Source of the DNA: Aneurinibacillus tyrosinisolvens
GTDB taxonomy: Bacteria; Bacillota; Bacilli; Aneurinibacillales; Aneurinibacillaceae
Length of the DNA: 64,000 nt
NCBI RefSeq assembly: GCF_001015055.1
Contig: NZ_BBWZ01000004.1
Span: 1 to 64,000 of the forward strand
Direction of reading: 5' to 3'
Positions 9,442 through 19,431 of the stretch are shown here, piece by piece (the first letter of the stretch is position 1; each line of letters opens with the position of its first letter). The notes below the pieces were generated by a model. It was not told the origin of the DNA, ran no database searches, and saw only the letters and a list, made by a program, of their open reading frames with translations. A program made the translations under genes and the position numbers.

Positions 9442-11630
9442 ATGAGTATCGACACGGCGATAGAAACCGCTATCGATAAAGTCATAGATAAAGCGAAAAC
9501 ATACTTGTCAGATAAAGACGTTCAGTTTCTTATAGAGGCCTATGAATTTGCCAGACAGGCGCATGAAGGGCAAGTTCGCAAATCGGGACAGCCGTATATT
9601 ATTCATCCGATTGCTGTAGCGGGAATTTTACTCGATTTACAGATGGATGCTGTCACTGTCGCTGCCGCTTTTCTGCACGACGTGGTGGAGGATACAGAGG
9701 TAACGAGTGAACAAATCGAGGAGAAATTCGGCAGTGATGTAGCCCGCCTTGTTGAAGGGGTTACCAAATTAGGCCGGATTAAATTTAAGTCCAAGGAGCA
9801 GCAGCAGGCGGAAAACCACAGGAAAATGTTCCTTGCCATGGCGAAGGATTTACGGGTCATGCTGATCAAGCTTGCCGACCGCCTGCACAACATGCGAACG
9901 CTCAAGCATTTATCGGAAGAGAAGCAGCGGCAGATTTCCGATGAAACGCTTGAGATTTTTGCCCCGCTTGCCCACCGTCTTGGAATCGCATCCATCAAGT
10001 GGGAGATGGAGGATACCGGTCTGCGGTATATCAATCCGCAGCAGTATTATCGAATTGTAAATCTCATGAAGAAAAAGCGGGCAGAACGCGAGAAATATAT
10101 TGAGCACGTAATTGAGACCCTGCTTGAGAAAACACGGGAAATTAATATAGAAGCGGAAATCTCCGGCCGTCCAAAGCACATCTACAGCATTTACCGCAAG
10201 ATGGTCAAGCAAAATAAAGAGTTTAACGAGATTTATGATTTGCTTGCGGTGCGCATTATTGTGGAGGATATCCGTGATTGCTATGCCGTGCTCGGCATTG
10301 TCCATACGCTCTGGAAGCCGATGCCGGGCCGTTTTAAAGATTATATCGCCATGCCGAAGGGAACATGTATCAATCTTTGCACACGACCGTTATCGGCCCG
10401 AATGGGGAACCGCTTGAAGTCCAAATCCGTACGGATGAGATGCACCGGATTGCGGAGTTCGGGATTGCCGCGCACTGGGCCTATAAGGAAGGGAAAAACC
10501 TTGGCGTTGAAGAGAATTTTGAAACAAAGCTTTCCTGGTTCCGGGAAATTCTGGAGTGGCAGCAGGATACAAGAGACGCCCAGGAATTTATGGAGTCCCT
10601 TAAAATGGATCTTTTCGCCGATCTGGTATTTGTATTTACCCCGAAAGGCGATGTGGTTGAACTTCCGAAAGGATCGGTTCCCCTTGATTTTGCTTACCGT
10701 ATCCACTCCGAAGTAGGCAACCGGACGATCGGGTCTAAGGTGAACGGGAAGATTGTCCCGCTGGACCACCAGTTAAAAACCGGGGATATCGTAGAAGTAC
10801 TCACTTCCAAGCATAGCTATGGGCCAAGCAGGGACTGGCTGAAGGTAGCGAAATCTTCCCACGCCCGAAATAAAATCAAACAGTGGTTTAAGAAGGAAAA
10901 GCGGGAAGAAAACGTGGCAAAAGGCCGCGAACTCGTGGAAAGCGAGCTGAAAAAGAATAACTTCGAGCCGAAAGAGGTTATGACCGGTGAAAATCTCCAG
11001 GAAGTAGCGAATAAGTTTAACTTCCAGGGGGATGAAGATATGTTCGCCGCGATCGGGTACGGCGGAATTACCGCTGCGCAAATCGCAACCCGTTTAACGG
11101 ATAAGCTGCGCAAAGAACGGGAAGAGCAGCGGCCGAACGTTACGGAGATGAAATCGGATACCCCGCGCAAACGCCCGGATCATGGCGTAAGCGTGAAAGG
11201 GATCGACAATTTGCTCATCCGGTTCTCCCGCTGCTGTAACCCTGTACCCGGCGATGATATTGTTGGATTTATTACGAGGGGGCGCGGCGTGTCGGTTCAC
11301 CGAACAAGCTGCCCGAACCTGCAGGTGTGTGACGCGGAAGATCAGGCCCGCCTGATTGATGTGGAGTGGGATGCGGACTTAAAGCATGAATATAATGTTG
11401 ATATTGAAATAACCGGGAATGACCGGAGCGGGCTGCTCAATGAGGTGCTTGCGACGGTAGCCGATACCAAAACAAACATTTCCGCTGTTTCCGGGAAATC
11501 GGATAAAAACCGTGTGGCGAGAATCAATATGACCATTTCGATTCGAAATATCGATCATCTCCACAAGGTTGTTGAACGGATTAAAAAAATCCGCGATGTC
11601 TATTCAGTGCGTCGTATACTAAACACTTAG
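9442..11630 (+). pseudogene. relA: RelA/SpoT-type (p)ppGpp synthetase/hydrolase, apparent single-base frameshift
   Basis: Bifunctional Rsh family. The first frame (9442 to about 10361) holds the HD hydrolase domain (FLHDVVEDT near residue 77) and the first half of the synthetase domain. The frame then breaks at codon 307, just after DYIAMPKG: the family sequence [13 protein letters not shown] continues one frame back from 10365, with TGS (LDFAYRIHS) and ACT domains to 11630. One base appears to be missing in the GGG/AAC stretch at 10359-10364. If real, the synthetase is cut while the hydrolase remains. No canonical slippery heptamer is present. Joined length would be about 729 residues, normal for the family. 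AAAGGAGA precedes the ATG. Confidence 0.9.
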
Positions 11631-11650
11631 AGGCGAGAGGGTTTACTACT

Positions 11651-12091
11651 ATGCGTGTAGTTGTTCAGCGTTCAAAGCAGGCGTCTGTTACGGTGGACGG
11701 CCAAATCGTAGGACAGATTGAAGCGGGGCTAATGCTCCTTGTGGAGATTACCCATGAGGATACGGAGCAGGACATTGCCTATGTCGCAGAGAAAATTGCA
11801 AATCTGCGTATATTTGAGGATGAAAACGGAAAAATGAATCGTTCGGTACTGGATACGGACGGCTCCATTCTTTCGGTATCACAGTTTACCTTATACGGAG
11901 ACACACGCAAAGGGCGCAGGCCGAGCTTCATGGAAGCGGCCCGGCCTGAGAAAGCGGAGCCGCTTTACCGGTTGTTTAACGAGAAACTGGGAAGCCTGGG
12001 CCTGTCTGTAGAAACGGGTGTCTTCGGCGCGATGATGCAGGTCTCGCTTGTAAATGACGGCCCTGTGACACTTATTGTAGAAAATAAATAG
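11651..12091 (+). CDS. dtd: D-aminoacyl-tRNA deacylase
   Basis: A 146-residue enzyme that hydrolyses D-amino acids mischarged on tRNA. The two active-site motifs are present: [17 protein letters not shown] near residue 77 and NDGPVTL near the C-terminus, the Gly-cisPro loop. It follows relA by 20 bases, as in B. subtilis, and probably shares its transcript. Confidence 0.95.
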   Translation: MRVVVQRSKQASVTVDGQIVGQIEAGLMLLVEITHEDTEQDIAYVAEKIANLRIFEDENGKMNRSVLDTDGSILSVSQFTLYGDTRKGRRPSFMEAARPEKAEPLYRLFNEKLGSLGLSVETGVFGAMMQVSLVNDGPVTLIVENK

Positions 12092-12118
12092 CACAATTTG
12101 AACTTCCAGCATGTAAAC

Positions 12119-12152
12119 AAAAGCAGCCAACCTTGAATCGGCTGCTTTTGCT
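12119..12152. terminator. Bidirectional terminator between dtd and the methyltransferase gene
   Basis: AAAAGCAGCC pairs with GGCTGCTTTT, with T-rich flanks on both strands. It lies between convergent genes. Confidence 0.8.
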
Positions 12153-12178
12153 TTTAACTTTCCTTCCTTTCCTCCTGC

Positions 12179-12733
12179 TCAAATCTCTGCTTTGCGGCAT
12201 TGGTAAACGAAGGCGGGAAGGAAGTTCATCGGCACAAACGCAAGGTCGATTTCTTCAAAGCGTTCCGCCAGCTGTTTTCTCATTTGTAAAGAGAATTGAA
12301 AAGCAATAAACAATCCACCCGGCTTTAACGCTTTTTCCACTTCATCCATGATCCCGTTTCTCAATTCCTGGGGGAAATTCGTAAAAGGGAGACCGGATAT
12401 AATATAGTCAAATTGCGGGATCTCATACGTTTCCATTGCATCGCTAATTTTAAGCGCATCATGGTGGTAGTATAAACCTGGATGACGGGTTTGCAGCCTG
12501 TGGCGCATACTGTGATCCTGCTCGAAAATCACGACTTTGCAGTCGGGGCCCTTTAATTGGTCAATATACCGGGTGAAGATTCCCGTACCTGCGCCAAGCT
12601 CGGCCACGTTTTTAGCGGACGACCAATCGACAGGCTTTACCATCGCTTTGGCAAGAAAGCGGGAACTCGGCGTGACGCTGCCAACGGTTTTCGGTGAACG
12701 TAGAAATTTTGATAAGAAAAGAAGTTTCTCCAT
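12179..12733 (-). CDS. SAM-dependent methyltransferase, phospholipid N-methyltransferase-like
   Basis: A 184-residue class I methyltransferase. The SAM-binding motif VAELGAGTGIFTRYI is at about residue 43, and a motif IV-like segment YIISGLPFTNFP follows. The N-terminal LRSPKTVGSVTPSSRFLAKAM resembles bacterial phosphatidylethanolamine methyltransferase and rRNA dimethylase-like proteins. The true substrate cannot be told. The gene is single and convergent to dtd. Confidence 0.7.
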   Translation of the reverse strand: MEKLLFLSKFLRSPKTVGSVTPSSRFLAKAMVKPVDWSSAKNVAELGAGTGIFTRYIDQLKGPDCKVVIFEQDHSMRHRLQTRHPGLYYHHDALKISDAMETYEIPQFDYIISGLPFTNFPQELRNGIMDEVEKALKPGGLFIAFQFSLQMRKQLAERFEEIDLAFVPMNFLPAFVYQCRKAEI

Positions 12734-12972
12734 CTATGCTGCTCCTCCTACTGCTATAGCTTTCTCTTATATCGTGCAGTTTATATTCTCATACCCTTTA
12801 TTGTTATCTTTTCTTTACGTTATTTATCCTACCAGAGTTACAAAAAAGTTTAAATGTTCTTGCGGAAAGTTAATGTATTTTTAAAATAAATCGCGTAAAC
12901 ATGGCTTGTATAGGGAAAGATAAAAAGTAAATGCAGGATAACTGTGAATCATAACGAAGAGGGGATAGGGCG

Positions 12973-13146
12973 ATGCGGCAGAGTGAAAAGGATAAGCAGG
13001 CCACAGAATTAAACAGTAAGCTGCTACCGTTTGCGATGCATGAAACGCTGGAGAAGGAATCGCTTCTTTCAGCGATTGAAATGGCCGGAGACGCGGTGGC
13101 AGGCATAGCGGAAATCCAGAGCATTAAGCAAAAGCAGGGACGTTAA
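12973..13146 (+). CDS. Small hypothetical protein
   Basis: A 57-residue soluble, charged reading frame (starts MRQSEKDKQATELN, ends SIKQKQGR) upstream of hemZ. GAGGGGATAGGG precedes the ATG, and the amino acid make-up looks coding. I do not recognise a family. The opposite-strand frame here has a biased serine-rich composition and looks like a shadow. Confidence 0.5.
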   Translation: MRQSEKDKQATELNSKLLPFAMHETLEKESLLSAIEMAGDAVAGIAEIQSIKQKQGR

Positions 13147-13156
13147 CATTAGAGCG

Positions 13157-13185
13157 TTGACCATTCAAGTACACTCCGGTACAAT
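13157..13185 (+). promoter_or_regulatory. Promoter of hemZ
   Basis: TTGACC and TACAAT are separated by 17 bases, 34 bases before the hemZ ATG. Confidence 0.7.
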
Positions 13186-13218
13186 TTTAAAATGATTGCG
13201 CAGAAAAGGAGTTTACTG

Positions 13219-14730
13219 ATGCACATAACGATACTCGGGGCGGCTGAAATGTTTCACCGCCCGCTTGAAAATATTGTCCGCCTGTTTTTTGAAGAGGTTG
13301 AGGTTCGGTTCTCGGAAGAAGATGGAGCCAGTGTACGCATTGAGCTGGAAATCGAGGGAGAGGACGTAATTCAAACATCCGCCCGGCTTATCGATAAGCA
13401 AAGTGGAGCCGCCTATCAGGCATCGTATTCACGTGATACGGACGGCCAGAAAGAAGAGAAGGAATGGAAAAGGCACGCCAGGCAGGCTGTCAGCCATTCG
13501 CTGCTCCATGTTCTGGAACAGTACACCGGGCTCACACAGCCCTGGGGCATCCTAACCGGCATCCGTCCGACCAAGCTCCTTCACGCGAAGCTGAAGAATG
13601 GAATGGATGCGGAAACAGCCCGGCAGCAGCTTCGCAGTGATGTTCTGATCAGTGAGGAAAAGATCACGCTCATGCAGGAAATTGTGGAACGGCAGCTAAC
13701 CGTTGTTCCCGATCTATACAGCTTGCGTGATGAGGTCAGCATCTACATCGGGATTCCTTTTTGCCCGACCAAGTGCGCGTACTGTACATTCCCCGCATAT
13801 GCGATCAATGGAAGGCAGGGGTCGGTGAATTCGTTTCTTGGCGGCCTTCATTACGAGATGCGTGCCATCGGGCAATGGCTTAAGGAGAATAACATTCGGA
13901 TTACGACCGTTTACTTTGGCGGGGGGACTCCGACGAGCATTACGGCTGAAGAGATGGATATGCTGTACGAAGAGATGTACGAATCGTTTCCTGATGTCCC
14001 GAATATCCGTGAGGTTACAGTTGAGGCGGGGCGGCCCGATACCATCACGGAAGAGAAGCTTACCGTGTTAAAGAAATGGAACATCGATCGGATTAGCATC
14101 AACCCGCAGTCTTATAGGGAAGAGACGCTAAAAGCGATCGGCCGCCATCATACGGTTCGTGAAACGATAGAAAAATACTACCTTGCACGTGAATTTGGCA
14201 TGAATAACATTAATATGGATTTAATTATCGGCCTTCCTGGAGAGGGAATCGATGAATTTAACCATACGCTTCAGGAAACAGAAAAATTAATGCCTGAGTC
14301 TTTGACCGTTCATACGCTGTCTTTTAAACGGGCGTCTGAAATGACGAAGAACAGAGAAAAGTATAAAGTGGCAGGCCGGGACGAAATTACACAAATGATG
14401 GAGCGCGCCGCTGACTGGACAAGGGAGAAGGGCTATATTCCTTACTATTTGTACCGGCAGAAAAACATTCTTGGCAATTTAGAGAATGTCGGGTATGCGA
14501 TTCCAGGCCAGGAAAGCATTTACAATATTATGATTATGGAAGAAGTCCAGTCGATTATCGGGCTTGGCTGCGGAGCGGCCAGCAAGTGGGTTCACCCGGT
14601 TACCGGGGAAATTACGCGTTTCGCGAATCCAAAAGAGCCCAAAGCATACAACGAAGGGTATGAAAAATACACGGAAGCCAAAATCGAAGCGCTTAACCGG
14701 TTGTTTGCCTCAAAAACTGAAACAAGATAA
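13219..14730 (+). CDS. hemZ: HemZ, coproporphyrinogen III dehydrogenase-like radical SAM enzyme
   Basis: A 503-residue radical SAM protein. The iron-sulphur motif CPTKCAYCTFPAY (CxxxCxxC) is at about residue 185, followed by YFGGGTPTS and the HemN-like GLPGE segment. HemZ is the Firmicute paralogue of oxygen-independent coproporphyrinogen oxidase, with an extra N-terminal domain of about 160 residues including LTGIRPTKL. Its physiological reaction is less certain than HemN's. AAAAGGAG precedes the ATG at 13219. The next-door T-box promoter starts right after its stop. Confidence 0.88.
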   Translation: MHITILGAAEMFHRPLENIVRLFFEEVEVRFSEEDGASVRIELEIEGEDVIQTSARLIDKQSGAAYQASYSRDTDGQKEEKEWKRHARQAVSHSLLHVLEQYTGLTQPWGILTGIRPTKLLHAKLKNGMDAETARQQLRSDVLISEEKITLMQEIVERQLTVVPDLYSLRDEVSIYIGIPFCPTKCAYCTFPAYAINGRQGSVNSFLGGLHYEMRAIGQWLKENNIRITTVYFGGGTPTSITAEEMDMLYEEMYESFPDVPNIREVTVEAGRPDTITEEKLTVLKKWNIDRISINPQSYREETLKAIGRHHTVRETIEKYYLAREFGMNNINMDLIIGLPGEGIDEFNHTLQETEKLMPESLTVHTLSFKRASEMTKNREKYKVAGRDEITQMMERAADWTREKGYIPYYLYRQKNILGNLENVGYAIPGQESIYNIMIMEEVQSIIGLGCGAASKWVHPVTGEITRFANPKEPKAYNEGYEKYTEAKIEALNRLFASKTETR

Positions 14731-14731
14731 C

Positions 14732-14760
14732 TTGACAAATAATGCTCGACAAAGTAACAT
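14732..14760 (+). promoter_or_regulatory. Promoter of the hisS-aspS T-box leader
   Basis: TTGACA (14732-14737) and TAACAT (14755-14760) with 17-base spacing, directly after hemZ. Confidence 0.75.
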
Positions 14761-14764
14761 ATAA

Positions 14765-15030
14765 AACAATTGTGACAAATCGATACGGATCTGATGAAGG
14801 GAAGAGTAATCACACGGGATTGCAGTTCAGAGAAGGATGCCTGCGGCTGGAAGCATTCTCTGCAACCGTTGATGAAAGACGACCCGGAGGACTGGTGGAA
14901 AACACACAGCGTTTATCCCTCGTTACGGGATTTTGAGTGGGATGCTTATATCCAATGAGGGTGGTACCACGGGAATTGTTAAATCAATCTCTCGTCCCTG
15001 ACTATATATGTCAGTGGCGGGAGATTTTTT
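14765..15030 (+). promoter_or_regulatory. T-box riboswitch controlling hisS-aspS
   Basis: The T-box bulge sequence AGGGTGGTACCACGGG is at 14957-14972, and a strong terminator (arms near 14987-15001 and 15007-15024, then TTTTTT) follows. Stem I has AGTA at 14805-14808 and a hairpin TTGCAG/CTGCAA at 14819-14865. On the 3' side GAAAGACGAC at 14874-14883 offers GAC (Asp) as a possible specifier codon; this reading is tentative. Uncharged tRNA binding would stabilise the antiterminator and let synthetase transcription proceed. Confidence 0.9.
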
Positions 15031-15085
15031 AGATCCGCCACCGTTCATACATACAAACAAGGCATAATACAAGGAGGGAAATAGA

Positions 15086-16366
15086 ATGATTCAAATCCCA
15101 AGAGGGACAGCAGACATTCTGCCGGGTGAAATCGAACTCTGGCAGTATATAGAAGAGAAAGCACGCGACATTTGCCGCAGGTACAATTATGCGGAAATCA
15201 GGACGCCTGTTTTTGAGCATACGGAACTGTTCCACCGCGGTGTGGGTGAGACAACGGATATTGTAGAGCGGGAGATGTATACGTTCACGGACCGGGGAGG
15301 ACGAAGCCTGACTCTCCGCCCGGAAGGAACGGCGTCGACCGTCCGTTCATATGTGGAGAACAAGATGTTTGGCCTGCCGCAGCAGCCAACAAAACTGTTC
15401 TATATCGGGCAGATGTTCCGCTATGAACGCCCGCAGGCCGGGCGGATGCGGCAGTTTACACAGTTCGGGCTCGAGGCGATCGGCAGCAAGGATCCGGCCA
15501 TTGATGCGGAAGTGATCGCGCTTGCCATGCGGTTGTATGAAGAGCTCGGCCTATCCAGGCTTCATGTTGAATTAAACAGCCTTGGCGATGCGGAAAGCCG
15601 GGAGGCACACAGAGAAGCGCTTATTGCTCACTTCTCGCCGCACATCCACGACTTCTGTGAGGATTGCCAGTCGCGCTTGAGCCGCAACCCGCTGCGTATT
15701 CTTGACTGTAAGAAGGACGCAGATAAGGAACTCATGAAGACGGCGCCGGTCATTCTTGATTACCTGAATGAAGAATCTGCCGCTTATTTTGAAAAAGTGA
15801 AAAAGCATTTGGATGATTTGAAAATCGCTTATGAAGTCAATCCGCACCTTGTGCGCGGGCTCGATTACTATACGCATACCGCTTTTGAAATTATGGAAAG
15901 AGGAATCGGAGCGGTCAGCACGATTTGTGGCGGCGGAAGGTATAACGGGCTCGTGGAGCAAATCGGCGGCAGTGACATGCCGGGCATCGGGTTTGCAACG
16001 AGCATTGAACGCGTCCTGCTTGCCCTGAAAACACAGGGAGTAGAACTGCCTGTGAATCAGGCGCTCGACTGCTTTGTTGTCAGCATGGGTGAAGCAGCGG
16101 ATGAAGCGGCCTTCTCACTGCTGGATAAAATCAGACAAAGCGGATTGTCCGCGGATAAAGACTTTCTTGGCCGCAAGATGAAAGCGCAGTTGAAATCCGC
16201 GGATCGCCTCCATGCCAGGTCGGTTGTCATCCTCGGTGAGGATGAGCTGGCCCGCGGGATTGGCGTGCTGAAGAACATGGAAACCGGCGAGCAGCAGGAA
16301 GTTGAGCTCGCGGGCATGCCGGAAGCGGTTAAAATTATGATCAAAACAGATAAAATCGAAAGGTAG
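15086..16366 (+). CDS. hisS: Histidyl-tRNA synthetase
   Basis: A 426-residue class II synthetase charging tRNA-His. Motif 2 ([18 protein letters not shown], near residue 112), the histidine-specific [14 protein letters not shown] and GGGRYNGL, motif 3 ([15 protein letters not shown]) and a C-terminal anticodon-binding domain are all visible. GGAGGGAAATAG precedes the ATG. It lies directly after the T-box terminator and eight bases before aspS, forming the usual Bacillales operon. Confidence 0.97.
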   Translation: MIQIPRGTADILPGEIELWQYIEEKARDICRRYNYAEIRTPVFEHTELFHRGVGETTDIVEREMYTFTDRGGRSLTLRPEGTASTVRSYVENKMFGLPQQPTKLFYIGQMFRYERPQAGRMRQFTQFGLEAIGSKDPAIDAEVIALAMRLYEELGLSRLHVELNSLGDAESREAHREALIAHFSPHIHDFCEDCQSRLSRNPLRILDCKKDADKELMKTAPVILDYLNEESAAYFEKVKKHLDDLKIAYEVNPHLVRGLDYYTHTAFEIMERGIGAVSTICGGGRYNGLVEQIGGSDMPGIGFATSIERVLLALKTQGVELPVNQALDCFVVSMGEAADEAAFSLLDKIRQSGLSADKDFLGRKMKAQLKSADRLHARSVVILGEDELARGIGVLKNMETGEQQEVELAGMPEAVKIMIKTDKIER

Positions 16367-16374
16367 GAAGAGAG

Positions 16375-18159
16375 ATGGAATTCCAGCAACGAACTGTATT
16401 TTGCGGGACGCTTCGCAAATTTGATGTCGGCAGTGAGGTTACATTAAACGGGTGGGTACAGAAACGCCGCGACCTTGGGGGGGTTATCTTTGTAGACCTG
16501 CGGGACAGAAGCGGTGTCGTTCAGGTCGTATTCAACCCTGAATTTAATGCCGAAGCGCACGCGATTGGTGATAAAGTGCGCACAGAGTATGTCATTAGCG
16601 TGAAAGGGAAAGTCGTAGAGCGCGATCCGGAAACCGTGAACCCGAATATGCTTACCGGAGAAGTGGAAGTCCAGGTCGATGAAATTGAAATTATTAACCA
16701 GGCGAAAACACCTCCGTTCTTCATTGAGGAGGACGTCGACGTGGATGAGCAAATCCGCCTGAAATACCGTTATCTTGACCTGCGCCGCCCGGATATGTTC
16801 AGAACGCTGCAGATGCGCCACAAAGTGGCAAAAATCTTCCGCGATTATCTGGACAGCCACGAATTCCTGGAAATTGAAACGCCGATGCTGACGAAAAGCT
16901 CACCGGAAGGCGCGCGTGATTACCTCGTGCCAAGCCGTGTAAATCCAGGTGAGTTCTATGCGCTTCCACAGTCACCGCAGCAATTCAAGCAGCTTCTTAT
17001 GGTAGCCGGATATGAGCGGTATTTCCAGATTGTGCGCTGCTTCCGCGATGAGGATCTTCGCGCAGACCGCCAGCCTGAGTTCACCCAGGTTGATATTGAA
17101 ACGTCCTTCCTGAGCATGGAAGACCTTCTCTCCATGATGGAAGAGATGATGGCCAGGGTAATGAAAGAAACGTTAAACGTTGAAATTGAAACACCATTCC
17201 AGCGCTTGACCTATGCGGAAGCGATAGGCCGTTATGGTTCGGATAAACCGGATCTTCGCTTCGGCATGGAATTGAAGGATATTTCGGATATTGCAGAGAA
17301 CTGCGGGTTTCAGGTGTTCAGCAGCACCATTAAACGAGGCGGACAGGTAAAGGGAATCAATGTAAAAGGAAGCGCCCACTATTCACGTAAAGATGTGGAT
17401 GATTTAATGAAATTCGCCGGCAGATACGGCGCCAAAGGGCTTGCCTGGATGGCGTTTAAAGATGGCGAAATCAAGGGGCCTATTGCGAAATTCTTTAGCG
17501 AAGAAGAAATTGCAACGATTAAGGACCGCCTTGAAGTTGAGAATAACGACCTGCTTCTGTTTGTGGCGGACAAGCCAAAGGTTGTTGCCGATTCCCTTGG
17601 AGCCCTTCGCCTGAAATTCGGAAAAGAGCTCGGCTTTATTGACGAAAGTAAATATGCGTTTGCCTGGGTTGTGGACTTCCCGCTTGTCGAGTGGGATGAG
17701 GATGCAAAACGCTATGTAGCTCTTCACCATCCGTTCACCCGCCCTCATCCAGAGGATGTGCATCTATTTGACACAGACCCGGCACAAATCCGTGCGCAGG
17801 CGTATGATATGGTGTTAAATGGGTTTGAAATCGGCGGAGGCAGCATGCGGATTTACAAGCGTGACGTGCAGGAGAAGATGTTTAAGGCACTTGGCTTCAG
17901 CAAGGAAGAAGCACAGGAGAAATTCGGCTTCCTGCTTGATGCGTTTGAATACGGGGCACCACCGCACGGCGGAATTGCTTTCGGGCTTGACCGAATCATC
18001 ATGATTCTGGCGAACCGCAGCAGCCTGCGTGATGTCATTGCCTTCCCGAAAACAGCGAGTGCGAGGGACTTAATGACAGATGCCCCGGGTCCGGTAGACG
18101 AGAAGCAGCTGGAAGAACTCTCGATTCGTGTAGCCCTGCCGCAGAAAACAGAAAAGTAA
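16375..18159 (+). CDS. aspS: Aspartyl-tRNA synthetase
   Basis: A 594-residue bacterial-type AspRS. An N-terminal OB-fold anticodon domain ([11 protein letters not shown]) is followed by motif 1, motif 2 ([16 protein letters not shown]), the GAD insertion typical of bacterial enzymes, and motif 3 ([14 protein letters not shown]). It is translated from the same transcript as hisS. Confidence 0.97.
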   Translation: MEFQQRTVFCGTLRKFDVGSEVTLNGWVQKRRDLGGVIFVDLRDRSGVVQVVFNPEFNAEAHAIGDKVRTEYVISVKGKVVERDPETVNPNMLTGEVEVQVDEIEIINQAKTPPFFIEEDVDVDEQIRLKYRYLDLRRPDMFRTLQMRHKVAKIFRDYLDSHEFLEIETPMLTKSSPEGARDYLVPSRVNPGEFYALPQSPQQFKQLLMVAGYERYFQIVRCFRDEDLRADRQPEFTQVDIETSFLSMEDLLSMMEEMMARVMKETLNVEIETPFQRLTYAEAIGRYGSDKPDLRFGMELKDISDIAENCGFQVFSSTIKRGGQVKGINVKGSAHYSRKDVDDLMKFAGRYGAKGLAWMAFKDGEIKGPIAKFFSEEEIATIKDRLEVENNDLLLFVADKPKVVADSLGALRLKFGKELGFIDESKYAFAWVVDFPLVEWDEDAKRYVALHHPFTRPHPEDVHLFDTDPAQIRAQAYDMVLNGFEIGGGSMRIYKRDVQEKMFKALGFSKEEAQEKFGFLLDAFEYGAPPHGGIAFGLDRIIMILANRSSLRDVIAFPKTASARDLMTDAPGPVDEKQLEELSIRVALPQKTEK

Positions 18160-18204
18160 GAAGCCGCGATTTTTGAAGTAGAAAAATTTGGGTCTATTTG
18201 CCCC

Positions 18205-18234
18205 TTGAAATCGCTTTCATGGTTTTGGTAAAAT
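18205..18234 (+). promoter_or_regulatory. Promoter of 6S RNA
   Basis: TTGAAA and TAAAAT with 18-base spacing, placing the start at about 18241-18250. Confidence 0.65.
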
Positions 18235-18250
18235 AAAAGCACGGAATGAT

Positions 18251-18435
18251 AGAACCCTGTGTTGTACGTGAATAAACCTTTCGTTTTGTACCAACACTTT
18301 TACTTCGGGAGATCGGAGTCTCGTTTACCGAACAGAAGCCGCCGACCGAGCGGACCTGTAAAGCAACGGGCAGAAGCTCCCACCTGCGTTAGCAGGTTCA
18401 AAACATGGGGAGCACGGCAAACCCGGGGTTCTTAT
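18251..18435 (+). ncRNA. ssrS: 6S RNA (SsrS/BsrA type)
   Basis: The ends pair as GAACCC (18252) with GGGTTC (18426-18431). The 3' half has the Firmicute 6S pattern: a CCCACC-TGCGTTAGCAGG hairpin followed by TTCAAAACATGGGGAGC. The transcript would be about 180 nt. The location between aspS and tcdA is the same as B. subtilis 6S-1 (bsrA). 6S RNA mimics an open promoter and binds RNA polymerase holoenzyme in stationary phase. I infer identity from structure and position, not from a covariance search. Confidence 0.85.
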
Positions 18436-18470
18436 ATCCTTCCATTGTTTGTTTTTCCTCGTATAAACAC

Positions 18471-18500
18471 ACCCGCAGAAGCAAAATCTGCGGGTTTTTT
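18471..18500 (+). terminator. Terminator downstream of 6S RNA
   Basis: ACCCGCAGA pairs with TCTGCGGGT, followed by TTTTT. Confidence 0.85.
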
Positions 18501-18512
18501 GTGCGACCTGCT

Positions 18513-18542
18513 TTGTTGTTGGGTAAAGAATTGTGATATAGT
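18513..18542 (+). promoter_or_regulatory. Probable promoter of tcdA
   Basis: TTGTTG and TATAGT with 18-base spacing, 33 bases before the ATG. Confidence 0.5.
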
Positions 18543-18574
18543 ATTCCTCAAAATGACTTATAAAGGAGAACGTT

Positions 18575-19342
18575 ATGCTCCATCAATTTTCACGCACAGA
18601 ACTTGCGGTCGGCCGCGAGGGAATTGAGATGTTTAAGAATAGTACCGCCGCTGTCCTCGGCGTAGGCGGGGTTGGTTCATTTACGGTAGAGGCGCTGGCC
18701 CGGACCGGAATCGGGAAGCTCATCTTGATTGATAAGGACAACGTGGACATAACGAATGTCAACCGCCAGCTCCCGGCTACCCTTGAAACGATCGGCCAGG
18801 AGAAGGTCGAAATCATGAAGCGGCGCATCGCCACAATTAACCCTGAGTGTGAGGTTGTTACGCTGAAAATGTTCTACAATGAAGAAACGTATGAGCAGCT
18901 TTTTGCTCACCATCTAGACTATGTTGCGGATGCAATGGACACGCTGTCAGCCAAGCTTCACCTCATTCTGGAATGCCGCAGGCGAAACATCCCGCTTATC
19001 AGCAGCATGGGCGCGGCGAACAAGATGGATCCGACCCGGTTTGAAGTAGCTGATTTGTTCGATACCTCGTACGATCCGATTGCAAAAGTATTGCGCCGTG
19101 AGCTCCGCAAGCAGGGCATTAAGAAGGGGATAAAAGTTGTGTACTCAACAGAGTCCCCCATCATTTCCCGGGAAGAAGTCGTAGAGCAGGTTGTGCAGGA
19201 TCCGAATTCTCCAATCCGCAAGGCAACGAGACCGCCTGCAAGCACAGCGTTTGTTCCTTCCGTTGCCGGACTCATTATGGCAAGCGTTGTTGTGCGGGAT
19301 CTTCTGGATAAGGCAGGAATCGAAGTAAGGCGGGATGATTAA
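18575..19342 (+). CDS. tcdA: tRNA threonylcarbamoyladenosine dehydratase
   Basis: A 255-residue E1-like (ThiF/MoeB superfamily) enzyme that cyclises t6A37 of tRNA to ct6A using ATP. The nucleotide-binding glycine loop AVLGVGGVGSFTVEALAR is at about residue 28, with the DKDNVDITNVNRQ motif after it and SSMGAANKMDPTR in the middle. AAAGGAG precedes the ATG. The location after aspS/6S RNA matches B. subtilis yrvM. Confidence 0.92.
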   Translation: MLHQFSRTELAVGREGIEMFKNSTAAVLGVGGVGSFTVEALARTGIGKLILIDKDNVDITNVNRQLPATLETIGQEKVEIMKRRIATINPECEVVTLKMFYNEETYEQLFAHHLDYVADAMDTLSAKLHLILECRRRNIPLISSMGAANKMDPTRFEVADLFDTSYDPIAKVLRRELRKQGIKKGIKVVYSTESPIISREEVVEQVVQDPNSPIRKATRPPASTAFVPSVAGLIMASVVVRDLLDKAGIEVRRDD

Positions 19343-19431
19343 TTCCCGTCTTCCTTTACTTATGTCTTGTTTTTTCCTATAATTAGTAGGATTTAGTATG
19401 GATCCCACATGCGAAAGCGAGGGGAACGAAT

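Noticed and set aside
10355..10370. Programmed ribosomal frameshift in relA
   Set aside because: No X XXY YYZ heptamer in the zero frame, no known precedent in Rsh genes, and other single-base breaks in the window point to mutation or error.
12870..13124. Open frame of 84 codons on the minus strand upstream of hemZ
   Set aside because: Serine-rich shadow of the plus-strand 57-codon gene; no ribosome binding site.
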